The notes below the pieces were generated by a model. It saw only the letters and a list, made by a program, of their open reading frames with translations, made no database searches and had not been told where the DNA came from. The position numbers and the translations under genes were made by a program. Source: Tetradesmus obliquus (taxonomy: Eukaryota; Chlorophyta; Chlorophyceae; Sphaeropleales; Scenedesmaceae). Taken from it: DNA of 64,000 bases. The stretch lies in contig CP126192.1 of the NCBI GenBank assembly GCA_030272155.1, positions 6,234,501-6,298,500 of the forward strand, in the 5' to 3' direction. This document shows, in pieces, positions 34,555 to 45,428 of this stretch; position 1 is the stretch's first letter, and each line of letters begins with the position of its first letter.

Positions 34555-37500
34555 ATGCCGCTTATACTTGAGGATGAAAGGACGGCGAACGGTTTTGATC
34601 CTTCTAGCGCAAACACGTTGTACTGGAAAGACGTTCCTGTGCTAGTGAGGCAACAGGACCGTGAGGACCAGACTGAGACCCTTACGTTCCGCATCCTCTC
34701 TGGAGTCACAAAACAGAATCACAACCTGAGGGTGAGGCTTCTTGTGAGGCTGAAGGCCCTGCGTGTGGCTGCCAGTACCAGAGGCTATGTTTGCCACCTG
34801 TCTGCTGCTGCTGCACACTACTGCAAGCATGAGTTTGACATGCTGGCATCCTGCAGGTGCTGCGCATCCATGTCTCCAGCGAGGACGATCCATACTTCCT
34901 GCACACGTTGGAAGTCACAGAGGATGAGTTCCAGTCACTCAAGGCAGAGCAGGGCATCCTGGTTGACTTTGCAAGCTTCCCAGGCAAAATTATTTCATTG
35001 CTGGAGCGTTGCATCGCCTCACAGGCAGCAGACATGCCAAGGTTTCAGGCAGTGCTTGCAGTGCGTGCAGCTGACTCTGGTTTAAAAATCGTGGAGACCA
35101 ATGACTTCAAGCAGCTGCCGCACATTACGCTGGCCTTCAGGCCAGGCAATGACTTCACTGTCAAGCAGGTGCGTTGGGAGACAAGCAGCACAACAGCAGT
35201 GGGCGCAGCAGCACTAACAACAACGTAGACCCAATATGCATGCATCCATCTGGCGACGCATTTCTCATGCGTCTACAGTAAAGCAAGGCTGAGATCAGAT
35301 TGGGCGTAAGCTGTCAGATTGCCGTATGCTGTCAGCGTCAGATGGTTCACTTGACTTGTTGTAACCATGTTTCTCTCGCTAATGTCCACTGAACCATGCT
35401 TAAACCTTACTGTGTGTTGCTGCTGCAGTTCCTGGCGTTCAGGCTGGGCGAGGTGAAGCGGGACTGCCAGCAGCTTGAAGACCAGCTGGCAGGCAGCAAG
35501 GTAGGGTGCCTGCAGCCCCGCAGCACCTGCAGCAGCTGCGCACATGAAGACCTCCATTGTTGTTACGTGCCGAGCACCACACGTTGCTGCAAGCCAAGGC
35601 TCCACATGCTCACCATCGGCTACTCTTGTTGGCTGCTGCTCTTTTTGGCGCCTTGTAGGGCGAGTCGTGCGAGCGTCAGCAGCAGCTGCGCGAATGCCAG
35701 CAGCAGCTGTCCAGCTTACAAGAGCGCCACAGCAGGCAGACGCTGGAGCTTGAGGCACAGCTGCGGGAACAGGCAGCTGCAGCGCAGCAAGACAAGCTGG
35801 ACCAGGTGGCTGCAGTGCGTGCGCAGCTGGAGCGGTGAGGCAATGTCTGTACTGCATTGCTGGGTGGCACAGCGCACTGCATCTGGTGGCGGTGCTGCTT
35901 GAGTGATTTGCAATCCTACGAGCCTGCAGTTGCAATCCTACGAGCCTGCAGTTGATGACATGGTTCTCAGCAGTATTGTGGTAAGCCTGATTTTCAGACC
36001 TGGATGTCCAAGCAACTTCATCAGCCTGATGCCTGCCCTCCCTGGTGCTTCTGTTTTGAAACCTGCGTGCCTGTTCCGTGCAACCGCCCTCTGCGCTTTG
36101 TGCCTGAAGTGAGCTGGAGGATGCAGCCAAGAGGAACAGCCAGCAGCAGGAGCTGCTGAACAGCAGGATAGCAGAGCTGGATGCTGAGGGCAGGAAGCTC
36201 AGGGACCAGAAATACCAGCTTGACACACAGGTGGGCACCTCTGTGTGCAGCGGTCAGCGCAGAACAGCTGCATCAGCCTGTGACCAGTGCAACCACTTGT
36301 ATGTATGCGCTGCTGCAGCTCCTGCTGTGCGTGTTTTGTCAACAACCAGGCAGCACATGCACTATAGCAGCACCTGCTTGCTGCATCCCAGGGCCACGTC
36401 ACTCGTGTTGGGACGACCAGTCGCCTGTATAGGGTGTACGCCAGAGCCTGAGGGCAAATGGAATCATCAAGGCATGCATGCTGCTGCTGCTGCTGTGCTG
36501 CAGGTGTCTGAGCTGAGCCACAAGCTGGGCAGCGCTGAGGGCAGCGCTCGCTCGCTGGAGCAGGAGGTGGCGCAGCTGCGCAGCCAGGTCAAGGCGCTGG
36601 CAGGCGACAAGCACGAGCTGGAGCTGCAGCTGGCCAACACGCGCGCGCAGCTGGCAGCGGCGCAGGAAAAGGTGGGCACAGCAGACAGGCGGGGGGTTTG
36701 GTTGGGTGGCGGTCACTGTCAATACCGCTAGCTGGCAGTGCTGGGCACCCTGCTGGTGCAGTGCTGCATTGTGTGGCGCTGCCATGTGCGAAGCCTGCAT
36801 CTTGAAAGGGAGGTGTTGGGTCACAAATGTTGCATTTCTGTTCAGGTCAAGGATGCTCTCCTGTGCTGTTTTCCTTCACTGCATGGCCTGCTGTCTGCTG
36901 CTTCTTGCATGTAGAGCTCCAGCCAGGGCCAGCTGCTGGCGCAGCAGCAGGCACGGCTGAGCGACCTAGAGGGCTCTGTGCGGCAGTGGGAGGAGCGCTG
37001 CGCTGACCTGCGCGACCTGGTGGCTGGGCACGAGGGGCGCTGCAAGGAGGCGGCAGCAGAGGTCATGAAGGGCAACGAGGTCATTGAGAAGCTGCAGGTG
37101 GGCAGGGCTGCGGTGTGAGATGTGATAGGGACGCTGCGGTGTAGCACCTGGCAGCGAAATGTGTACAGCTTTGGATGGTAATGGGTGCTTGATGAAACCA
37201 CATGGGCAACCAAGTGAGCAAGAATGCGCTGCCGTGCGCGTCAAGCTGTCAACTGTTGCAAGAGCTGGTGGTGCAGCTGCCGCGCGCTCATGCTGCTCTC
37301 TGCTTGTTGCGTGCTGCATGCAGACTGATCTGCGCCTGCTGAAGGAGAAGTGCAAGCGCAAGCAGGCCATCCTCGTGAGGCAGGAGGAGGAGCTGGGGGC
37401 GCGCGACTCAGAACTGGCGGCAGCGCAGAGGGACGCTGCCGCGCTTGGCCACGGCAGGGACAGCCTGGCGGCTGAAGTGGGCTCATTGCAGGCCGACAAT

Positions 37501-38508
37501 GCAGAGCTGCGCGCCAAGCTGGAGGAGAGCCGGCAGCAGCTGCAGAGCAACGAGCAGATGATCCGCTGGCTGAACCAGCAGGTGTGTTTGTGGTGGCAGG
37601 AGAGGGGCGCTGCTGGACTTCAGGGGCTGGGTTGTTACAAGCTGTGGCCAGGCTTTTGTGTGTGCTTGCACTGCAGCAGCCAAACAGCCACAAGTCTTGT
37701 AACAGTAGTGATACCGCATGTGGCTGCACAACCCAGCTAGCCAACCAAACTGATCATGGGTGGAGAAATACCATGGCAGCTTGCATAGTGCACTGCCCTA
37801 GTGAGATATATGCATTGCTGCGGTTGCTGCTGCAGGTCACCGATGCACAGCTGCAGGTCGGCGCTGTGCCAGGCTCACGCTACAAGTTCAAGCCGTCCGC
37901 ACTGGCAGGCACAGCAGCTGCAGCAGGGCTGTCAGCAGCAGCTGGCGCGTCCGCTGCTGGGCTGAGCACGCCTGGCAGCCGCCACCAGCACCACCAGACG
38001 TGGCCACCACCTCAGTTTGGTGCCTCAGCAGGCACGCCTGCTGCTGGGCTGACCAGCTTGTCAGCAGGTGCGTACGCTGTTGCGGCTGCAGCCTTGCTGG
38101 GGTGCTTGCCCGCTGAGAGAACATTTTGCATGCCGCACGTGGCAAGCTGCGTGGTGCTTCAAGCCAGTGTGTGGCAGGTTGCCGGTGTGCAGCAAGCACC
38201 TAACAACTGTAACTGCACTGCGCTGAGCTGTTCCTCGTCCGTTCTTACATGCGCTCTGTCCCTGTGATGCAGGCGGCGTGATGGCTAGCGGTAGGGCAGC
38301 CAGCCCCAGCACTGCCGGCCTCATGGGTGCAGCAAGCAAGCTAGGCGTGGGCAGCAGCAGGCAGCCACACGCCAGCATGGCCTTCTCAGCATTCCATGCA
38401 GCTGGCGGCGACAAGTTCTCCCCACACACAGTGACGCCGCGGCAGGACCCGTATGGGCTGCCAACGCCCAGGCAGGAGCAGGCTGCTGTGGCTTCTGGCA
38501 GGCAGTGA
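34555..38508 (+). CDS. SAS6: Centriolar cartwheel protein SAS-6 (BLD12 orthologue)
   Basis: SAS-6 builds the ninefold cartwheel hub that templates centrioles/basal bodies. Ten exons keep phase: 34555-34731, 34857-35168, 35429-35500, 35659-35834, 36110-36230, 36504-36671, 36915-37097, 37324-37581, 37836-38067 and 38273-38508, about 644 aa. The head domain contains LYWKDVPVLVRQQDRED, LTFRILSG, VLRIHVSSEDDPYFLHTLEV and the PISA motif (LKAEQGILVDFASFPGKIIS). After FRPGNDFTVKQFLAFRLGEV a long heptad-rich coiled coil runs from roughly residue 180 to 480 (QQLEDQLAGSK, QLEREL, VSELSHKLGSAEG, LRLLKEKCKRK). The C-terminal ~160 residues are Ala/Gly/Ser/Pro-rich and disordered. ATG 34555 (MPLILEDER) directly precedes the conserved head. 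Most introns end with CTG-rich tracts. Confidence 0.96.
35909..35952. repeat. 22-bp tandem duplication in a SAS-6 intron
   Basis: TTGCAATCCTACGAGCCTGC plus two bases occurs twice in direct succession, identical in both copies, in the intron between 35834 and 36110. Confidence 0.9.
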
Positions 38509-39697
38509 CGCATGAGCTGCTTGCCAGTGCTTGGTGCATAGGCAGGGTTGTTTGTTGCTGCTGCTGCCGCACACACGTGATAAGTGTTCAGCCCTGGGTA
38601 CAGCTGCAGGCATGATCAGGGCGTCGTATGGTTGCTGTTCTGGGTCTCGTGTTTCTGCAGGTGCACGTGTGATCGAATGTGGCGCTGTGACTGGCGATGA
38701 TTGTGATCCATTCTTGATGACTTTCGTTGTTGTATAGAAAGTGACCGCTTTACCATATTCTCTGCTCTGGATGGCGTGCATGCATGCCTTGATCTTGTGG
38801 CACCAAGTCGACAGCAGCGGGGGCATCATTGACATGTCAGCGACAGCTGAGCCTGGATGCTGGTGTGTAATATGCCAGCAGCACGTGCCCTTTTGCTGAT
38901 AGTTGCCTGATTCTTCGGCCCTGCTCTAGCCACACCTGGGACATACAGCAGCACCGTATGCACACCAGCACACTATGCTGTCCTCTTCGTATCCATCCAG
39001 TGGGGCCCATCAAGGCAGTCCTCTTTCCTTGTTCGCTCCACCTGGAGCGATGTTGTCCCTTGTTTGACAGCTTCACTGAGCGGCGTGGCACAGCACTGTG
39101 GCCAACGGCTGTGGTGTTCACCGGGCCTAGCATGCGGCACCCTGTGTATGCCAGGAGCTTTAAATTTGACGGTGCAAGATGCCGTGCAGTGGCTGAGCAG
39201 GGGCGGGCTGCTGTACTTGTAGTGAGGATCAGGGGCTGGTTGTCATACCGCAGCATGCCAGTGTACTCGAGTTACTGGGTCAAACCAGTAAATGATAACC
39301 TTGGTTGTTGCCTGATGATCCTGTCGTTGGCTCGAAAACGGATGTGTTACCGTTGGTATCACACAAATTGTGGATGCTCTGTGCGCAGCCTGTTGCAATG
39401 AGGCACAGTGCTTATGGCATCATTGATATGACTGTAGTTGTGATATGGCATGCCTCTAAACCCCGAACCCAGATGCCATGACTCATGATGGGACAGGTTT
39501 CAAAATTATCAGTCTGCAGGCAGCACTAGAGCTAAAAGCACGTCAAGTACCAGTTATGAGCGTGTGATGTGCGTTTTTGACAGCCACGGTCCTCACGGCG
39601 ATCCGTACCAGCTTGTTGCCTCTCCAGCACCGCCTTCCGCTTGCCTTCAGGCGCAGCTTTAGCACAGAAAAGCTGCACAAGCACAAGTACTGCAGTT
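38509..39697. other. Intergenic; SAS-6 3' flank
   Basis: No supported gene. A 147-codon frame at 38958-39401 has no splice partners or recognisable motif and is Cys/Arg-rich. It is best treated as chance. Confidence 0.4.
38866..38870 (+). terminator. Putative polyadenylation signal TGTAA for SAS-6
   Basis: TGTAA lies about 360 bases after the SAS-6 stop and is the first well-placed match. Word match only. Confidence 0.35.
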
Positions 39698-41806
39698 ATG
39701 TGGTGGCTGTTTACCGTCATAGTAACTAGCCTGCTACTAGCAAACTCGCTGCTGCCAGTGTGCTCTCAGGGCATTGATGCTCAACTGCAAGGCATCTCCA
39801 TCTATGCTACTTCTAACTTTAACCAAACAATTGATGATCCACGCGTCGCTGGGCCTAATGGGGACTTGCTGACTGCCTCTTTGAGCGCCTCCTGCAGCCT
39901 GCTGAAATACGGTATGTCGCCGGTTTAAAGGCTCCAAAAATGCCCTTCGGCTTTATATCATATGTTCTAAGCCGCATGGCAGTGACTCGGACCGCCACGA
40001 ATGCTGGCATGTGTAGTGCACTGTCGCAACTGTCCTTGTCCTGGAACAACTATGCCCGCACAACTATGCCCGCCCAAGCTGAGTCAGCAGCTAGTTACAG
40101 TGTTGCATCCATTACTCAAACAGGCAACCACTTGCAAACTTAAATGCAGCAGAGCTGTCTTGCGCGGTGCAGATCTTCTCTTTGACAGACGCCACCGTGT
40201 CATGCGTGCGCTGCTGCTTGCATGTGTGGCACATCGTTTGAGATGATGGCATGCTGACCACTGCTGTGATCAACACCTGTCCTGTCCTGCAGGAAAAGTC
40301 CAGCAGATCAGCGACTGGCAGTTTGTGTACACCACCATACCTGCAGCTGTGCCAGCCGAGGGTGCTGTCGAATACTGCAACTACACCGTTGCCAACGGCG
40401 CCACCAGTGTTGATGGGCTGATCACAATCACCATAGGTGCGTTGACATGCAGAAAGGAAGCACTCCCTTGCATTGGCGTATTCCAGCAGCATAGTTGTTT
40501 TGAAGCTCTACAGCTCGACAAATGGCAGTCCATTTGGGTCAGCATGCTGGACCGCAGGGCTGTGCAGCTGCAATCATATGCATGTAGCTCTAGCTCCAAT
40601 GCAATGCATCACAGCAATGCCGCGGGTGTTGCTGCCGGTGACTGCTGCGGCCAACACACCCCCATACGCCTCAGTTGTATCTGCCAGCACAACTGCCAAC
40701 AGAGAGGTCACGATGTACCTCCAGGGCGGGGGTGGTTTCCAGTACGCAAGTGATGCAGACGGAGACCCCTTGGCTCTAACACATGTCGGCACCGCCAAGT
40801 ACGGCAGCGTGTCGACACCCCAAGGCCTCGGCGTAGACAAGCCCATTGTCTACAAACCAGACCCCGCCCTTATCAAAGATCCATCAAGGGAGCTGCTTGA
40901 CACATTCGGCTACACCGTCTCTGATGGCAAGGGGCAATCTGCCTCCAGCCGCTTTGAGATCACCATCAGTGAGCTCTCACCTTAGGGCTGTGGTTGCGCA
41001 GTTTGCCGAGGTGGCCTGCAGATACATAGACATACATGACCGTGCTACTGCCAGCGCAGCCCGAAAAACCGGTGCAAGTGCTAGTATCAGCGTCAAGCCT
41101 GCTGCAATGCCACAGGGCAACAGGGCAGGGGTGGGTCGGCAGCGCACGTCACGGCAGCATGGCGCATTGTGCGCATGCAGGTGCTGGCATCAGGTAGCAG
41201 CCGGTTTGATTGCACTGAATGTGACCTCTGCAACCACGGCGGCACCTGTGTGGACAAAGAACACACCGCTGTACATCTACACACCTGCACATGATGTACA
41301 AGATCTTGAGCAGCTGCAGCAAGGCAGCTCAGCACAACCTTTGCCCTGGGCCACTCAAGCAGCTGATGATGCCGCTTGGCATCAACGTGTTGATGTCTTG
41401 CCCCTCATCTTGTTGCATCGTGTTTGAAATCGTTCCAGATAAGGTTTGTTACCATCCGTGTGCTTGCTGCAGAGGCAAACCAGCCGCCCTTTGTTTCGGA
41501 AGTGTATGTTGGGGTGACAAGGAACCGCTCTGTGGTGATCGACTTGCAGCTCTCCACTGCAAATGAGACCAGCTTCCCGGTGTATGAATTAGACAACGAC
41601 GTCCTCCGGGCCACAGTCAATACAGCCAAGCTGCAGTATGGCAAGTTGGTACAGCTGGGCAACGGACTGTACAGCTACGCAGCTTTCCCTGGCGTGAATG
41701 ACTTTGCGCTCACGGACACTGCAAGTTACACCGTGACTGATGGCAGGTGAGATGGGCACACAGGCATGGCAGGCATGTACATGGCTGACCCGCGGCACCA
41801 CCCTAC

Positions 41807-42027
41807 ATGTGCGGTAGTACCCTGCAGGCGCCTGCACACAGGTGCGGCAGTACCCTACATGTACTGTACAGGTGCAGCAGACCTCGCAGGTGCAACAGCA
41901 CCCTACCTCACAGGTGCGATAGCACCCTACAGGTGCAGCAGTATCCTACAGGTGCAGCAGTACGATACAAGTGCAGTAGCACCCTACAGGTGCGGCAGTA
42001 CCCTACAGGTGTAGCAGTACTCTGCAG
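41807..42027. repeat. Degenerate ~19-bp tandem repeats in an intron
   Basis: About ten imperfect copies of a unit resembling GGTGCAGCAGTACCCTACA fill most of the start of the intron after 41746. Copies differ by substitutions and small indels, so the array is older than the SF3B2 minisatellite. Confidence 0.85.
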
Positions 42028-43615
42028 CCGCCGGCTGTGGCAGTGCTGGCATTGTAACCACAGTAGTGTGACCACTTGCTGAGCAGCACCTGCATACCCA
42101 GCATGGCAATAGCTGCAACCACAGCCCTGCAACGTGGCGACGACGTGGCTCTGGCAGAAGGTTAGCCAGCATTGTTGGTGGTGATGTGTTGCACCAGCAT
42201 CATCCCAAAGCATTTCTGGCGATGGCGTGATATGGCTAGCTCTGCAGCAGGCGAGCAACACCCTTGCACGCTCTTGGTTGTGGAACAGGCTGCAGGTAGC
42301 TCTGCAGCAGACTCATACATGTGCTGTGTACGCTGTGGGTTACTGCTGCTGACGATGGTGAACTTAATGTCCCCCGTGGCAAATCTGCCGGCAAGTTCCT
42401 GGCGTGCCACACTCACACTTGCAACTGCAGCTGTAGTTGCTTAGGGCGCGCGCGTGCTGCATCTCTTCTGTGCAGGGGTGGCTCAGCAACTGGCCAAATC
42501 AACATTCAAGTAGCTGCAAACTATGCGCCGGTGGTTTACGTCGACAGCTTAGGATACCTGGACATCACACATCCAAAGACAAGCCGGTGGTGATTGCTCC
42601 ACTGGCAGTCATCTCTGATCCTGATCGATCAGGAGGCCCTGATGCTGATGAAGCAAACCTTGTGATCACAAACATCAGCAGGCCACAGTACGGCAAGCTG
42701 GAGCTGATTTCCTGCTGCAACAACCCTAACGCGACTGGGCAGATTGTGCAACATTTTTTGGCGTGAAGCGGGTCGCCAACTACCGCTACACCCCAAACCC
42801 TGACAGTATCCCAGCAACTGCAGCGGTAAAAGAGGTCCTGCAGTTCACCGTCAGTGATGGAATTGGAGGGGTTCTCACCTTCAGCTTCAACATCACAATA
42901 CTTAAGCAGGTGCTTCGACCCCACATGCCAGAGGCTGTGTGCAGCCGGTCAACAAAAATGCATCCATGTGCACTCATTGCTTGCTGAGAGTGGCATCTGC
43001 AGGCGACTGCTGTGCAGCTGTTTCGAGCATGCTTGCAGTGGAGAGCTCACCTGTGTGAAGCGGGTGAGCTGCCTGCGGCACTGACGCACACATGCTTCGG
43101 GCTGCAAGCAGCAACCCACAACAGACCTGCCTTCTAGATGGCCACGAATGTTGCCGCTGGTGCGGCAGTGCCATCAAGGTGCCCCTGTCTGCCGCTGCCC
43201 CCGCCTGCGGCTCACAACCTGCTGCGCCTGCAGATGACACCGCTTGCAAGTGGCAATACGGCAGCGCTACAGACGACTATCGCGGCTTCTGGGTTGACGA
43301 TGGTAAGTTCTTCAACACACCCATACGCGAATGCGGCGGTGCCATGAAGTGGTGCAGTGCGTGCCGGTTTGGTACGTGCTATTCCTGCTGGGATGGCTTG
43401 TCGCGTGCACAGTGTGAGCAAGGCGGGATGATGCAAACGACCGTGAACACTGGATGCGCGGACGGCTATGGCAGAGACATGTACTTCGTTCAAACTCAAG
43501 ACATGTGAGTGCTGTATGAGAACAGCATGTCTTGCCATTCCAGCAAGCTGTGCTGGTGTCAGAGCCCTAGCAGGCATTAGCCCAACCAAGAGCAGCATTG
43601 TGGAGCGCAAACATG

Positions 43616-43710
43616 TATGACCAGCGCCTGCATATGTGACCAGCACGTGCAGGTGTGACCAGCACGTGCAGGTGTGACCAGCACGTGCAGGTGTGACCAG
43701 CACCTGCATG
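43616..43710. repeat. 19-bp tandem repeat, five copies, in an intron
   Basis: The unit TGTGACCAGCACGTGCAGG recurs five times; the middle three are identical and the outer two diverged. It lies in the intron after 43504 of the modular secreted-protein gene and again contains CACGTG. Confidence 0.92.
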
Positions 43711-44952
43711 CCATGGAAGCGTCTTGAATGCAAGAGTGACACGTCTGCAGTGCAGGTTGTTGCCTCATGGTCTCGTTAACCTTATGGATCAGCTCCACTT
43801 GGCTTCACTTTACTCTGCTGTCCCGCCTGCTTTTAATGGCTGCTGCTGGAGCAGCTATTTGTACGACTTGCCGTACTCGCAGCCCTTGAACTGGAGGTGT
43901 GTGCTGCCGTCGCGGCGTCTGCCCTGCACGTCACCATCTTATCCGGGCAAAACAGGCATCACATTGTGGCAGAGCGGGAGCTTGGGCTCCCGTTATTGTT
44001 CGGTGGAGTATGACTTCCTCACGCGCACCTACTCAGTTCCCGGCTCTGGTATGGTGAGGGATGACGAGTGTGATGTGTGCATGGGTTGCGGCAAAAGTGC
44101 GAAGTACGTTCCCTTGAGATCTGCTGCTTTGGGGCGGAGCTGGCCCAGCCATGCTCCTCGTGCGCTGGCGGGGCGGCTTTGCCGGTGCGTGGCGTGGACG
44201 GCAACACCTATGCCAATGCGTGCTTGGCGCAGTGCAACGGTGGCGCAGGCATAAAGGCAAATAGGACATGTGCAGGTGAGCGCGGCGCTGCTGCTGCGTG
44301 CTCCTGCTTGGCTGGGCAGCCTGCATGGAGCATGTGTGTCACGACACACGTCATATGATGCAGCATGCTATAGTGCCATGCATGTTTGCAAACATGACGC
44401 CTGACTGCGCAGTGCAGCTCGGCACAGGCTGCTGGGCCACTGCATGCATTGACGCTCAATGCTCTTGCTGTGGGTGCCACTGCTGGGCAGGGCCTCCCAA
44501 AAATCTGGACCGTGCGAAGGCACCTGCCCTGGACAGTGCAGCAGACATAGGCAACTTGAATGCTGCAGACTTGGTGGTGCTTGGTGCTGCCAAAGTTGGC
44601 AGCGCGGCAGGCTCCGCTGGCGGCTACGCAACTGGGCTCTCTGTAAGCTCAGTGGCAGGGCACAGGTAGGCTGCAACGCACGCACTGCGTGATGTTTTCT
44701 TTGCTAAAATGATGATGATGGTGAATTAAGAGCTGAAATTACTCATTGATCACGTGGCACTGCGCTGATTTGCATCAAGACTTTGCAGAGCTCATGTTAA
44801 CGGGAGTGGCCGTCCCACTGAGCGGAAGGTGCCTTGCAAGCCGATATTTTCAAGGCTGCTGGCAGCTGCTGCCTGCGCACGCGCCAGCGTTTACAAGGCA
44901 GGCACACAGCAGCAGCTGCAGACTATAACTGCTGGAGCTCATCATCAAAACC

Positions 44953-44987
<35 letters not shown>

Positions 44988-45320
44988 GTGACTCTGCCCA
45001 CTACTGCACGCGCATTCCACGCTGTTTTTTCAGGCCCAACCTGTCCCCTGTGATGTTCCAAGCAAGGTATGTGGCTGCGGGCTCTGCAAGTGCTGGCCCG
45101 CTGCTGGCTGCCCTACCAGCCAACAAAGTCAGCAGGGTTTTAAGAGCCTTCAAAGCCCTTGGTATAACGTCCTCGGCACCTGATCCCGCCTGAGGACAGG
45201 TCGGCTCACAGCGGCAGCAGCAGAAGATGATATACCCGTTCATAGCCCTGGGCCTCATCGTGAAGTCGACTGGTCCACAGCCCTACAAAGGCATCTGCAC
45301 GGGGTTCATGGTGACCGATG

Positions 45321-45428
45321 CATTTGTTCTCACGGCAGCGCATTGCGTGCATGACCTGAAGACATGGAAAACTGCATTTGTTCTCACGGCAGCGCATTGC
45401 GTGCATGACCTGAAGGCAGGGAAAACTG
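45321..45428 (+). repeat. 54-bp in-frame tandem duplication of the protease His motif
   Basis: Bases 45321-45374 and 45375-45428 differ only around ACATGG versus GCAGGG. Each encodes AFVLTAAHCVHDLK plus four residues, so the predicted domain has two TAAHC motifs 18 residues apart. Confidence 0.95.

Noticed and set aside
38958-39401. 147-codon plus-strand frame after SAS-6
   Set aside because: No recognisable motif, Cys/Arg-rich, no promoter or exon chain; probably SAS-6 3' flank.
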